From an uncultured Oscillospiraceae bacterium (GTDB taxonomy: Bacteria; Bacillota; Clostridia; Oscillospirales; Acutalibacteraceae): DNA of 64,000 bases. Positions 43,201-51,623 of the stretch are shown piece after piece; the first letter of the stretch is position 1, and each line of letters begins with the position of its first letter. The stretch spans positions 1 through 64,000 of the forward strand of contig CABUNG010000004.1 of assembly GCA_902492895.1 (NCBI GenBank), given 5' to 3'. The notes under the pieces were generated by a model that was not told where the DNA came from, did not search any database, and was given only the letters and a program-made list of their open reading frames with translations. Both the position numbers and the translations under genes were made by a program.

Positions 43201-43517
43201 ACGTTATGCACCTTCCGCACCCGGCCGTTTTTCTTGTAAATCGAGCTGATTTCCCCTGTCAGCATAAAGCGGGGAGACGGCGTATGTCCGTCCGTTTCAC
43301 ATGGCAGCCGGAAAGCATCCTTGAGGGTGTAAAGGCCCTCTTCGGCCGGTTCCAGTTTTTCAAGCAGCTCCTCCCGCCAGGCCGGATGGGTGAAATCCCC
43401 CGTCCCGATCACATCGATCCCTTTCCGTCTGGCCCACAAATCCAGATGTTCGGGAACACAGTCTCGGCTGGTTGCCCGGGAATAGCGGGAGTGAATATGC
43501 AGATCCGCCAAAAACAT
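40278..43517 (-). CDS. EndoQ-like PHP nuclease fused to UvrD/Rep helicase
   Basis: The 1079-residue protein is a fusion. Residues 1-425 match the PHP-type family TIGR00375, whose archaeal member EndoQ cuts 5' of deaminated bases: DLHIHSRYS (5-13), GTGDFTHP (38-45), the PAHIWTPHFS region, VSNSDAHSPAKLGREAN (215-231), and a zinc site from CRQC and CPVC (275-294). Residues 460-1079 are a superfamily 1 helicase with all motifs: AGPGTGKT (481-488), TFTNKAAREM, VDEFQD, GDPDQAIYGFRG, FRNYRSAP, TLHGSKGLEFSVVF and YVGMTRAKDE. The start at 43517 has GGAGG 7 bases upstream and gives MFLADLHIH. The fusion suggests repair of deaminated DNA with local unwinding after the nick. Confidence 0.9.
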   Translation of the reverse strand: MFLADLHIHSRYSRATSRDCVPEHLDLWARRKGIDVIGTGDFTHPAWREELLEKLEPAEEGLYTLKDAFRLPCETDGHTPSPRFMLTGEISSIYKKNGRVRKVHNVILLPGLEEADRLAKRLEEVGNLHSDGRPILGLDSRDLLEITLETCPTAVFIPAHIWTPHFSLFGAYSGFDDIKECFEDLTPHIHALETGLSSDPPMNWRLSALDGYTLVSNSDAHSPAKLGREANLFDTALSYPAMAKALETPSDKGFCGTIEFFPEEGKYHFDGHRHCRQCLKPEQTEAADGKCPVCGGRITVGVLHRVEELADREEGFRPPDSRRFESLVPLPEVMAASTGRSAAGKKVQEAYLDLLRELGPEFSILREIPLDDIERAAGPCIAEGIRRLREGKVEVSPGYDGEYGQVRILDPEEIERLSGQLYLFEGRTRSPEKAAKRQGRVKSAPSRSEAAEPHDPAPHYGLNDEQWEAASSNERTVAVVAGPGTGKTRTLVYRIAYLVEQRGIDPSHITAVTFTNKAAREMKERLLNHFGDKKVVKAMTIGTFHAICLDRLSKRREGAALLDEAEAAAIAADILADMDLKLSPKDALQAVSRRKSGLIDPEDGEKSAGLAAFFERYAARLRELSVMDFDDILLEELHRLETGEETKREGFTHLLVDEFQDINPVQFRLIESWGRDGESLFVIGDPDQAIYGFRGSDAHCFDRLRDARPDLRELTLFRNYRSAPAVVGAALPVLFRAPGEAPPRLEAQRTDGDRVRLLTAGDPFDEALFIAKEIGRLVGGLDMLETGAVPSARRTSVGFSDIAVLYRTHRQAAIIEQCLQKEAIPYVISGREDYLSEEPVRRVLAFFRVLDRPGDTVSLRILLRAAGTADAAGILEAYAKGKPKIPELADLLAYTDPALVPLAVRMREVYPRIRREKPEMLLEEHIRETFPDGTVPAVRASLDRLLDMAVLYPHMDGFLQDLTLGQEADARRSGSRAYHADAVSLMTLHGSKGLEFSVVFLCGVREGLLPLTAPGRPCDMAEERRLFYVGMTRAKDELLLLTGEDTSPFLRDLPGDHLRKESTASFRPAYGGKQLSLFD

Positions 43518-43557
43518 CCTGTTTCCTCCCTTTCCTGACAGAATATGCCATAACGGT

Positions 43558-43586
43558 ATCATAATCCATCTGGAAGAAAAAGACAA
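43558..43586 (-). promoter_or_regulatory. Sigma-A promoter of the EndoQ-UvrD gene
   Basis: TTGTCT (43581-43586) and TATGAT (43558-43563) on the minus strand are 17 bases apart, 41 bases before the start codon. Confidence 0.75.
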
Positions 43587-43601
43587 TCCCTTCTTTTTGC
43601 T

Positions 43602-45215
43602 TCAGGATACATCGCCGTTCTCCGAAAGGGCAAAACGCGGATAATGTTCACGGATCAGCTCATAGGCCCGTTCTTCGGCCAGGTTAAAGGAACGCAGGGA
43701 AAAGCCTCGTCTGTCGATGATTTGGCCGTTTTCGGCCCAAAAGCTCGCGTTTGTAAGGCGTGACGTCCAATGGCGCAGAACCGTCCCGGCCTCCGCGGCC
43801 ACCTGGGGATCCGCATCGTCGAGCAGCCGGACCACCGCCGGAACCGCGGACACCGACAACCGGCCCAGATGTTCGACGTCGATCTCCTTGAGCCGTCCGT
43901 CGCGATACGCCTGCACGTTGTAGGATGAGACGAACCGGTCCACGTCGGCAAACGCCACCGACACGAGCAGCACCGCGGCGATCGCGATTACGCTCCGTAT
44001 CAGCGGAAACCGATGGAAAAATAGACGAAGCAGAACGAAAAGCAGCGTCACGGCCAAGGCGATCATGAACACCGAGGTTAGCATCCGCAGACGGGTCATG
44101 CCGTACAGCCGGATGTACAGCACCATTTTGGACAAGGCCGTCGCCGCCAGCAGAAGAGTGAACCCACCGATAAACAACGACAGCCCTTTGACCGCTGCGG
44201 GAATTTCGCCGTTCGTCCCCCGCTTACCCACGAGCTGCACAAGGAGCAGCAGCGTCAGGTTGATGGCCGAGATGGCGACAAGCTCAAAAAAACCGCGTCT
44301 GGCGTATGCGGAGGAGGTCAGACCCGACCCGGCCGGCAGCATACCGGAAAACGCGCTGAAAAAATATGCCAGCTGCGACAGCAGATAGCTGATGTATACG
44401 AGAGAGAGCAGCGTGAGCAGCGCTGTCAGGAGCGGCGTCCCCGCCACCTGCATCCGGGTATTCCGGGCGGCTGCGGATGGCGTTTCCAGTGCTTTGCGGT
44501 GTGCAAATACAAAAGAAATCAAAAACGGCGCCGCCAGCGCCGTCAGGATCAGACGCGGCACGAGGTCTCCGAGACGGGCCGCAAGCCCTGACATCATCGA
44601 TTCATAGGCCGCATCGGCCTGCATAAGGAGCGGCACCACCATCATCAAAACGGGAACCGCCAGCAGAAGGCCCAGCAATATCTGTCCCAAATGGGCGATT
44701 TTTCCGTTCCGGATCGTATGGATGACGGAGCGGAACGGTTCAGCCGCATAACGGAACGGCGCGACCACCGTGCTCCGAAACCAGCTCTCCATCCATTCCA
44801 TCCCCTCCGAAGCGGTGAAGGCGCCGCACAGGTCTCCGGAATAGACGGAATAGAGAAAAGCATCGAGGCACACGATCAGTGCGTTTAGGAATGTGTCGCG
44901 GTACAGTGCCGGAACCGCCGCGGCCGCCAGCGACAGGATGCCGCAGAACAACCCAAATCCAGTCGGCCGGCGTCCGGCCAGATAGACGGTGGTCAGGATA
45001 AACAAAACGCCGTAGGCGATGGAAAAACCCAGGGCAAATCCTCCGTAAAGAGCGAAATCCATGAACAAAAACACGGATGCCGCCAATAAAACAAAACCGA
45101 TCTTGTCCCGCCTGTCCAGCGGGACAAGCGGCTTAACAGCCGGCAGCGACCCGCCGTCCGGGGCAGCGGCCGGCGGGGTTTTCGTTTCTATAGGTTCTGC
45201 AATCTCAAAATCCAT
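43602..45215 (-). CDS. DUF4173 multi-pass membrane protein
   Basis: The 537-residue protein has about 12 hydrophobic segments, from roughly 50 to 430, and a soluble C-terminal part of about 100 residues. Its topology and the segment pattern (PRLILTALAAPFLISFVFAH, then FFELVAISAINLTLLLLVQL) match DUF4173/DUF4153 proteins, found often in Clostridia with unknown function. The C-terminal stretch VPAVVRLLDDADPQVAAEAG resembles a single HEAT repeat. GAAGGGA lies 6 bases before the ATG at 45213-45215. Confidence 0.82.
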   Translation of the reverse strand: MDFEIAEPIETKTPPAAAPDGGSLPAVKPLVPLDRRDKIGFVLLAASVFLFMDFALYGGFALGFSIAYGVLFILTTVYLAGRRPTGFGLFCGILSLAAAAVPALYRDTFLNALIVCLDAFLYSVYSGDLCGAFTASEGMEWMESWFRSTVVAPFRYAAEPFRSVIHTIRNGKIAHLGQILLGLLLAVPVLMMVVPLLMQADAAYESMMSGLAARLGDLVPRLILTALAAPFLISFVFAHRKALETPSAAARNTRMQVAGTPLLTALLTLLSLVYISYLLSQLAYFFSAFSGMLPAGSGLTSSAYARRGFFELVAISAINLTLLLLVQLVGKRGTNGEIPAAVKGLSLFIGGFTLLLAATALSKMVLYIRLYGMTRLRMLTSVFMIALAVTLLFVLLRLFFHRFPLIRSVIAIAAVLLVSVAFADVDRFVSSYNVQAYRDGRLKEIDVEHLGRLSVSAVPAVVRLLDDADPQVAAEAGTVLRHWTSRLTNASFWAENGQIIDRRGFSLRSFNLAEERAYELIREHYPRFALSENGDVS

Positions 45216-45344
45216 TGTGCTTCCCTTCTTTCTGTTCCTGCCCAGTCCGCCGCTTACACAGACTGGCAGCCCGAGCGCCACCGCTTCCCGCGGCACGGTT
45301 TCTTATCCAATCCTTCGGTCCTCCTTTCTCTCGAGAACATCCCT

Positions 45345-45372
45345 ATCATACCATAATTTTATCGATTGTCAA
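45345..45372 (-). promoter_or_regulatory. Sigma-A promoter of the DUF4173 gene
   Basis: TTGACA (45367-45372) and TATGAT (45345-45350) on the minus strand are 16 bases apart. The leader to the gene is about 125 bases and carries no gene that I can see. Confidence 0.8.
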
Positions 45373-45399
45373 TAAAAAAATATCGTTTATAGGCATAAA

Positions 45400-45431
45400 G
45401 AAAAGCCGTGTGAGATTCCTCACACGGCTTT
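45400..45431 (-). terminator. Terminator of the trpS operon
   Basis: A 13-bp perfect stem (45402-45414 with 45419-45431) with a 4-base loop, followed by TTCTTTATG on the minus strand, 30 bases after the lipoprotein stop. Confidence 0.88.
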
Positions 45432-45461
45432 GGCCGGTTTTACAGCTATGTATAACAGCGT

Positions 45462-46004
45462 TCAGTCCACCTGCATGACCCGCAGGACAAACACGTACTC
45501 ATATTCCTGCTGACGATTGACCATCCTCACGCGCAGGCCCCGCCACTGGCCATCCGTTTTATTGAAATACGTCGAACTCAAGTAGGACGCCGTATGCACA
45601 TCCACAGGATAAAAAGCGGTTTTTTCGGAGGCATATATGGGCAGTGTCATCTCCATCGCCATCCGTCCATATTGGATTTTTCCGTTCTGATCGATCAGAT
45701 AATCGGTCAGTTCCAGACTTTCGGGGCCATGGCCGCCGATCTCGATCAGGAGAGTATCCGAATACGCGATCTCCACCGGTATGTGTTCCTGGAGATAGAT
45801 CTGGAACTGCGGCGAGGATTCCTCGGTCGCCGGCTGTTCGGCGGTCAAGAACGTCATGGTCTCCACCCGCTGGCCGTTTACCGTGACGACCGGCGCCGAT
45901 TCATCCCGCCGGTCGTCATCCTTGTAACAGCCGCAGGGGCTGAGCAGGCTGCACAAAACGACCGCGCAGGCTAAAAGCCGCAAACCGCTGCTGCGCCAAT
46001 TCAA
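45462..46004 (-). CDS. Predicted lipoprotein of unknown function
   Basis: The 180-residue protein has an N-terminal hydrophobic signal with a possible lipobox ending LLSPCGC at about residues 20-26, then an acidic stretch (KDDDRRDE). The mature part is beta-rich with Trp, Tyr and charged residues alternating (QFQIYLQEHIP, YLIDQNGKIQYGRM). I recognise no family. It ends the operon aminotransferase-trpS-DUF3825-lipoprotein. A gap of only 15 bases to the DUF3825-like gene suggests co-expression. Confidence 0.6.
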   Translation of the reverse strand: MNWRSSGLRLLACAVVLCSLLSPCGCYKDDDRRDESAPVVTVNGQRVETMTFLTAEQPATEESSPQFQIYLQEHIPVEIAYSDTLLIEIGGHGPESLELTDYLIDQNGKIQYGRMAMEMTLPIYASEKTAFYPVDVHTASYLSSTYFNKTDGQWRGLRVRMVNRQQEYEYVFVLRVMQVD

Positions 46005-46019
46005 GACAGACCATCTCCC

Positions 46020-47279
46020 CTATCCTTCGTTTTTGGAGGTGGCAAAGATCTTCGTCGCATCCAGCCAGAACCCATCCGGGCGGGCAATCAGGCGCGCGTT
46101 CTGATACGCCATGTCGAGCGTCAGGATGGTGGTGCCGATATACTGCCCGTGCACCATCTCCATACTGAGCGCCACCGTCGGCGGCAGCACCTCCTTGGAC
46201 TCCCCTTCCTGGATAGCCTGAACCCCCTCGAGATAGATCGGCATCAGGAACTGGATCTTGCCGGTAGCCGGCCAAAACTGCGGCGCCACCAGCTTATAAT
46301 TGCGTTTGGAGAGTTCGAGAGAGGCTTTGAGCGCCCCCTCGAACATCTGGCGGCAGCGGGCGATATCCTGCATATTGTCAAAATTGAACCGCAGCGCCTG
46401 ATCCCGCAGTCCCAGGTTAATGCGGCTCATGTTGTCCTGAAAGATGTGTTCGTCGGCGATATTGATGCCGCCCGGTTTCTGCGCGATTTCCCAGTTGAAC
46501 AGCAGATCGCCGGGATCGTCGTAAAACGTCGCCATTTCAAGGGGCGCATTGCGCGAATAATTGCAGAACACCCGGTTGCTGGATTTGTAGATCTCGGGGT
46601 TCCGGTATTCCTGCCGGAAAAGCGGATCCCTGGCCGATTCCGGTACAATGTCGCAGACGAGGTAGAGCTCATTGAACGAGGCGTCGATGAGCCCCGTGTT
46701 GAGCAGCATCTTCTCCTCTTCCTCATTGATATAGATCTTTCCTTGGCGGAAGAGCTGAAAATAGGTGTTTTCCAGATAGTTTTTCAGAATCGGGTGGGTG
46801 ATTTTGGTCTGAAAATTGGTGAAACGCCAGTTTTCATACAGTGCTTCCTCCGCGAGATGGCCGAGCAGTTCATTGAGCTCGTTCATATCGCTGAACACAA
46901 TGTCGCCGATGTGCCAGCAGCCCGTCTTCGCGCGGATGTCGTCCCTCAGAAGACTTTCCCGCTGGATAAACAGGCCGTAATACTCACTTCCGCCGTCTTC
47001 CCGGCGAGTGTTTTTGAGCGTATGGGCAAAGATGCGTTCCCGGCTGTTCTGGAAGCGGTATCCAGTATCGAAAACATACAGGATGCTGCCCTGGCGGTTC
47101 CGGCCGCCTCCGCAGCGGTATGTGAGGAAGTCCTGGGTCGGGAGCACGCGTTCCACCAGCCCATCCATGGCGCGCTTGGCTTCCTTGATGGACATATTGC
47201 CCGTCATCTGGACAAATTGGAACACCGAACGTTCGTATTCCTCATTGGAATTGAAGTGGATCCGGTCTTGGACGCCCAT
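46020..47279 (-). CDS. Cytoplasmic protein resembling DUF3825
   Basis: The 419-residue protein has no signal or membrane segment. Its central part (ELLGHLAEEALYENW, ILKNYLENTYFQLFRQGKI, then NTGLIDASFNELYLVCDI) resembles the DUF3825 domain, which also runs from a helix pair to FNTGL and a possible RNA- or nucleotide-binding core. The C-terminal third (PATGKIQFLMPIYLEG, ILTLDMAYQNARLI) is beta-rich. Function is unknown. DUF3825 proteins are sometimes grouped with RNA-related OST-HTH and LOTUS proteins. The start at 47279 has GGAGGAAGG upstream. It lies 46 bases after trpS. Confidence 0.55.
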   Translation of the reverse strand: MGVQDRIHFNSNEEYERSVFQFVQMTGNMSIKEAKRAMDGLVERVLPTQDFLTYRCGGGRNRQGSILYVFDTGYRFQNSRERIFAHTLKNTRREDGGSEYYGLFIQRESLLRDDIRAKTGCWHIGDIVFSDMNELNELLGHLAEEALYENWRFTNFQTKITHPILKNYLENTYFQLFRQGKIYINEEEEKMLLNTGLIDASFNELYLVCDIVPESARDPLFRQEYRNPEIYKSSNRVFCNYSRNAPLEMATFYDDPGDLLFNWEIAQKPGGINIADEHIFQDNMSRINLGLRDQALRFNFDNMQDIARCRQMFEGALKASLELSKRNYKLVAPQFWPATGKIQFLMPIYLEGVQAIQEGESKEVLPPTVALSMEMVHGQYIGTTILTLDMAYQNARLIARPDGFWLDATKIFATSKNEG

Positions 47280-47325
47280 GATTTTCAACCTTCCTCCCGG
47301 CATAACCGCCGCCGGCCTGCCTCGT

Positions 47326-48348
47326 CTATTTTGTCAGCACGAAGCCCATTTTTTTCTTGACTTTATCGAGTGTCCGGCACGCGATGACGGCAGCCTTGCC
47401 GGCCTGTTCCTTCATCAGGGCATCGAGCTGCGCTTTATCCCCCATGTAGGTGTGGAAACGGTCCTGGATCGGGCGCAGCGTCTCGGCCACGGCCTCGCCC
47501 ACGGCCGATTTGAAATCCCCGTATCCCCGTCCGTCGAACTCCTCTTCGATCTGATCGAATGTCCGGCCGGTGACGGCACCGTAAATTTCCATGAGATTGC
47601 TCACCCCCGGCTTATCCTCACGGCGGCAGACCCTGGCCTCGCTGTCGGTGACGGCGCGGCGGAATTTGCGCAGAATCGCATCGGGTTCGTCGAGCATGGA
47701 AATAAACGCATTCTGATTGCTGTCCGATTTCGACATCTTTTTGGCCGGCTCCTGCAGCGAGAGGACATTGGCGCAGTTCTGCATAATATACGGTTCAGGA
47801 AGCACAAACGTATCGCTGTAAAGATTGTTAAACCGCCCGGCGATGTCTCTCGTCAGTTCGCAGTGCTGCTTCTGATCCTTCCCGACCGGCACGAGATCGG
47901 GGCGGTAAAGCAGAATATCCGCGGCCATCAGGGTGGGATACGCGAAGAGGCCCAGATTGATATTATCGGCATGACTCTGCGATTTATCCTTAAATTGCGT
48001 CATACGGGACAATTCTCCGAACTGGGTGCAGCAGCCGAGCAGCCAGGCGAGCTCCGCGTGGGCGGGCACCTGAGACTGGACGAACACCAGGCATTTTTCC
48101 GGATCGAGGCCCACGGCCAGCAGCAGCGCATACACCTCATAGGTGCGCTGCCGCAGACGGGCGGGCTCCTGACGGACGGTGACGGCGTGCAGATCGGCCA
48201 CCCCGAAAATGCATTCGAACTCGTCCTGCAGCGCCACCCAGTTGCGCATGGCGCCGAGATAGTTCCCGAGCGTGGGAATCCCGGACGGCTGGATCAGGCT
48301 CAGTGCCCGTTTGCGGCGGGGCTCTGTGGTTTCATTGGCAGTTGACAT
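47326..48348 (-). CDS. trpS: Tryptophanyl-tRNA synthetase
   Basis: The 340-residue class I synthetase has the HIGH-like TLGNYLGA (26-33) preceded by QPSGIP, the GVADLHAVTV and VFVQSQVPAHAELAW segments and the KMSKS motif in AKKMSKSDSN. AAGGG lies about 12 bases before the ATG. No T-box is visible in the 41-base gap before it, so control must come from the upstream promoter in front of the aminotransferase gene. Confidence 0.95.
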   Translation of the reverse strand: MSTANETTEPRRKRALSLIQPSGIPTLGNYLGAMRNWVALQDEFECIFGVADLHAVTVRQEPARLRQRTYEVYALLLAVGLDPEKCLVFVQSQVPAHAELAWLLGCCTQFGELSRMTQFKDKSQSHADNINLGLFAYPTLMAADILLYRPDLVPVGKDQKQHCELTRDIAGRFNNLYSDTFVLPEPYIMQNCANVLSLQEPAKKMSKSDSNQNAFISMLDEPDAILRKFRRAVTDSEARVCRREDKPGVSNLMEIYGAVTGRTFDQIEEEFDGRGYGDFKSAVGEAVAETLRPIQDRFHTYMGDKAQLDALMKEQAGKAAVIACRTLDKVKKKMGFVLTK

Positions 48349-48389
48349 AGTGGGTTCGTCCCTTTCGGATCGGCCGGACGGCCGAGGTT

Positions 48390-49589
48390 TTATTTTAAGA
48401 AATCCCGGGCGAAAGCGCCGAGACGAGCCAGCCCTTTGCGCATGGCGTCATCGGTGGGGGTGGAAAAGTTCATCCGGAACGACAGGCAGGGCAGATCGGG
48501 AGAGGTCAGGAACGCGTTGCCCGGCACCACCGCGACCTTGTGATCCTTGACGGCGGCCGTACAGAAGGCGGGCATATCGGTCCCGGCCGGCAGTTCGCAC
48601 CACAGGAACAAGCCGCCCTGAATCGGATGATAGGTGATCCCCGCAGGCACGAGATGCTCTTCCACAAGATCGATCATCAACTGCGCTTTGTTCCGGTAAA
48701 TCTCCTGCAGGCGGCGCAGATGCGCCTCGTAATCGGTTTCCCGCATGAAAGCCTCGGCCAGCATCTGGTTCCACATAGGGGTATGGACATCCTCGCCCTG
48801 TTTGCACACGATCATTTTCGCGAGCAAAGCCGACGGCGCGATCACATACCCCACCCGGATGCCCGGTGAGAGCACCTTCGAAAAACTGCCGACATACGCC
48901 ACATGCCCGTTTTCGTCGAAGGATTTGACAGCGGGCACGTGTTCCCCTTCGAACCGCAGATCACCGTAGGGGTTGTCCTCGAGAATCAGGAACCCGTACC
49001 GCTCCGCGAGTTCCAGAATCCGGCGGCGTTTTTCGAGGGACGTGGTGATTCCGGACGGGTTCTGAAAATTCGGAATCATATAGAGAAACTTGACGTTTTT
49101 CTCCGTTTTTAGCGTCTCTTCCAGGGCCGCGATGTCGAGGCCATCCTCTTCCAGAGGCACCCCGACGAGCCGGGCCCCGAGCGATTTTATAGAATTGAGC
49201 GCACCCACAAAGCTGGGAGACTCGCACAGCACGACGTCCCCCGGATTGCAGAGGACTTTCGCAACGAGTTCGATGGCCTGCTGCGCGCCGCTGGTGACGA
49301 GGAGTTCATCGAAATCCCGGCCGATGCCGTGTTTCTCCTTCAAATACGCTTTCAGCCGGCTGCGCAGGGGTCCATAGCCCTCGGTGGTGCCGTACTGCAG
49401 CGCGTCGATGGGATGTTCATGGAAAATTTGAGCGGAGAGTTCCGCAATCGTATCGAGGGGGAAGGCTTCGGGCGCCGGATTTCCGGCCGAGAGACCCACC
49501 ACCTCGGGATCGGCGGAGTATTTGAGAATTTCACGAATGGCAGACGGATTCAGGTTCTGCACCCGATCGGCAAAGGAGAACGACAGCAT
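48390..49589 (-). CDS. PLP-dependent aminotransferase (class I/II, 2-aminoadipate-like)
   Basis: The 399-residue enzyme belongs to the fold type I aminotransferases that include LysN and MocR-associated proteins: LQYGTTEGYGPLRSRLKAYL, VTSGAQQAIELVAKVL, PNFQNPSGITTS, ILEDNPYGDLRF with the PLP-contacting Asp and Tyr, and the Schiff-base Lys in YVGSFSKVLSPGIRVGYV. The ATG at 49587-49589 is preferred: it has GGAAGG 11 bases upstream and gives MLSFSFADRV, the typical family start. The ATG eight codons earlier has no ribosome binding site. The substrate is not determined. Confidence 0.9.
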   Translation of the reverse strand: MLSFSFADRVQNLNPSAIREILKYSADPEVVGLSAGNPAPEAFPLDTIAELSAQIFHEHPIDALQYGTTEGYGPLRSRLKAYLKEKHGIGRDFDELLVTSGAQQAIELVAKVLCNPGDVVLCESPSFVGALNSIKSLGARLVGVPLEEDGLDIAALEETLKTEKNVKFLYMIPNFQNPSGITTSLEKRRRILELAERYGFLILEDNPYGDLRFEGEHVPAVKSFDENGHVAYVGSFSKVLSPGIRVGYVIAPSALLAKMIVCKQGEDVHTPMWNQMLAEAFMRETDYEAHLRRLQEIYRNKAQLMIDLVEEHLVPAGITYHPIQGGLFLWCELPAGTDMPAFCTAAVKDHKVAVVPGNAFLTSPDLPCLSFRMNFSTPTDDAMRKGLARLGAFARDFLK

Positions 49590-49646
49590 GTTGATTCCGA
49601 CCTTCCGGTTCATTTTTTATAAAGCTTTTAGCTTATATACTTTACT

Positions 49647-49676
49647 ATCTTACCATACTTACATTGACATTTTCAA
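49647..49676 (-). promoter_or_regulatory. Promoter of the aminotransferase-trpS operon
   Basis: TTGAAA (49671-49676) and TAAGAT (49647-49652) on the minus strand are 18 bases apart. This promoter is interleaved with the opposing gltX promoter, so the two compete for polymerase. Confidence 0.6.
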
Positions 49677-49692
49677 GCGGTAACGGTAAAAT
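49664..49692 (+). promoter_or_regulatory. Sigma-A promoter of gltX
   Basis: A consensus TTGACA (49664-49669) and TAAAAT (49687-49692) are 17 bases apart, 75 bases before the gltX start. Confidence 0.8.
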
Positions 49693-49767
49693 GAACCAAT
49701 ATGGGAGGCCCACAGGGCCCTTCCGAATACCCCCGGCGCCTTTTTGGCGCGGAAAGGCAGGATATCC

Positions 49768-51423
49768 ATGACATCTTTGGAAAAACTGGCCGGCGTCCTC
49801 TTCCCCGGCCCTTTGAAAACACCGGAGGAATACGAAGCGCTCTATCCGCCCCGTATCCTTCCCGAAGGGGCCCGGGTGACCCGTATCGCCCCCAGCCCGA
49901 CCGGATACCTGCATCTGGGCGTATTCTTCACGTCGATGGTCAACCGGCTGACGGCCGACGCGTCGAACGGCCTGTTTTACTTCCGGCTGGAGGACACGGA
50001 TAAAAAACGGGAAGTCGAGGGCGGCGCCGCGGATATCCTCGCCGGTCTGAACGCCTATGGTCTCACCATCGACGAGGGGTTTGTCGCTCCCGGCGAGGTG
50101 AAGGGCGCCTACGGACCGTATAAGCAGAGTGAGCGCGGCTCGATCTACCAGGCCTATGTGAAAAAACTGGTGCAGGAAGGACTGGCCTATCCCTGCTTTT
50201 GCTCCCCCGAGCATCTCGCCGAGGTGCGGGACCGGCAGGAGCAGGCTAAGCAGCGGACCGGGTATTACGGTCCCTTTGCTTCCTGCCGCGATCTCTCCCC
50301 CGAGGAAGCGATCGAGAAAATCGAGGCCGGCACGCCCTATGTCGTGCGGCTGCGCGCTCCAGGCGATCCGGACCGCCGGATCCAGTTCGACGATCTCATC
50401 AAGGGCCGGATCGAGATGCCGGAAAACGACGAAGATTTTGTCCTGCTCAAATCCGACGGAATCCCCACCTATCATTTTGCCCATGCGGTGGACGATCATC
50501 TGATGCGCACCACCCACGTCATCCGGGGCGACGAATGGCTGTCTTCCGTGCCCAAACACCTGCAGCTGTTCCGCCTGCTCGGCTTCAAGCCCCCGAAATA
50601 CGCCCATGTCAGTCCCATCATGAAAGAGGACGGAGGCGGCAAGCGAAAACTCTCCAAGCGAAAGGATCCCGAGGCCGCCATGCGCTTTTACACCGAGCAG
50701 GGATATCCCGCCGAGGGCGTGCTCGAATATCTGATGACGGTCGCAAACAGCGATTACGAGGAATGGCGCAAACGCAATCCGGACGCACCGCGCAGCGCCT
50801 TCCCCTTCAATCTCAAAAAAATGAGCGTCTCGGGCGCGCTGTTCGATATGGACAAGCTCAACGATGTATGCAAAAATGTCATCGCGCATTTGGATGCGCC
50901 GGCCGTCACCGCCTGCATCCGGAAATGGGCGGCAACCTATGATCAGGCGTTCAGCGCCTTGCTTGAACGGGACCCGGCCTATGCGCAGGCGGTCTTCTCC
51001 ATCGACCGCGGCGGTCCCAAACCCCGCAAGGATCTCGCCAAATGGAGCGATGCACCCGGCTATGCCGCCTATTTTTATGCGGCGCCCGATCCCGCTTCGC
51101 TCGTCTATCCGGAAACGCTGCAAAACGCCGATATCGCCGCTATTCTGACCGCCTATCAGGACGCCTACGATCCGGAAGAAGACCAGCAGCACTGGTTTGC
51201 CCGGATCAAGGACCTCTGCCCGTCCCTCGGCTTCTGTCCCGAGGTCAAGGTGTATAAAAAGGAGCCGGAGGCGTGGAAAGGCCACGCCGGAGACGTCAGT
51301 ACGGTGCTGCGGATCGCCGTGACCGGCCGGCGGAACACCCCCGATCTCTGCGCCGTTATGCGCCTTCTCGGCGCGGACGAGGTGCAAAAGCGCCTCTCGG
51401 CTGCCAAAGCCGCCCTCTCCTGA
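49768..51423 (+). CDS. gltX: Glutamyl-tRNA synthetase
   Basis: The 551-residue class I synthetase has APSPTGYLHLG (41-51) as the HIGH motif, the HVIRGDEWLSSVPKHLQLF block and the KMSKS equivalent KLSKRKDPEA. It has about 35 residues before the catalytic domain, as in a Clostridial subgroup of long GltX forms. The ATG at 49768 has AAAGG 10 bases upstream. Whether it charges tRNA-Gln as well cannot be judged here. Confidence 0.93.
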   Translation: MTSLEKLAGVLFPGPLKTPEEYEALYPPRILPEGARVTRIAPSPTGYLHLGVFFTSMVNRLTADASNGLFYFRLEDTDKKREVEGGAADILAGLNAYGLTIDEGFVAPGEVKGAYGPYKQSERGSIYQAYVKKLVQEGLAYPCFCSPEHLAEVRDRQEQAKQRTGYYGPFASCRDLSPEEAIEKIEAGTPYVVRLRAPGDPDRRIQFDDLIKGRIEMPENDEDFVLLKSDGIPTYHFAHAVDDHLMRTTHVIRGDEWLSSVPKHLQLFRLLGFKPPKYAHVSPIMKEDGGGKRKLSKRKDPEAAMRFYTEQGYPAEGVLEYLMTVANSDYEEWRKRNPDAPRSAFPFNLKKMSVSGALFDMDKLNDVCKNVIAHLDAPAVTACIRKWAATYDQAFSALLERDPAYAQAVFSIDRGGPKPRKDLAKWSDAPGYAAYFYAAPDPASLVYPETLQNADIAAILTAYQDAYDPEEDQQHWFARIKDLCPSLGFCPEVKVYKKEPEAWKGHAGDVSTVLRIAVTGRRNTPDLCAVMRLLGADEVQKRLSAAKAALS

Positions 51424-51481
51424 TTTTCGCCTCCAAGACCGGGCGGATGCGAATCCGTCGATGCCGGTCCTTGTCCTGACC

Positions 51482-51515
51482 AAGCGGCAGCCGTCTTCAC
51501 GGCTGCCGCTTTTTC
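51482..51515 (+). terminator. Terminator of gltX
   Basis: A 13-bp perfect stem (51482-51494 with 51499-51511), CTTC loop and T run lie 59 bases after the gltX stop. Confidence 0.9.
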
Positions 51516-51623
51516 CTTAGCATGACGGCGTATACGTCATCGCCGGAAACGTGTTCAAACTCCATCCGTATGCATATTGCCTGACTCCACCCCCCGGTTC
51601 CTCCCAGATCGCCGCCGTGATGA

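Noticed and set aside
49645..51483. Minus-strand open frame of over 600 codons opposite gltX
   Set aside because: It covers the gltX gene and its promoter, and shows no domain or translation signal.
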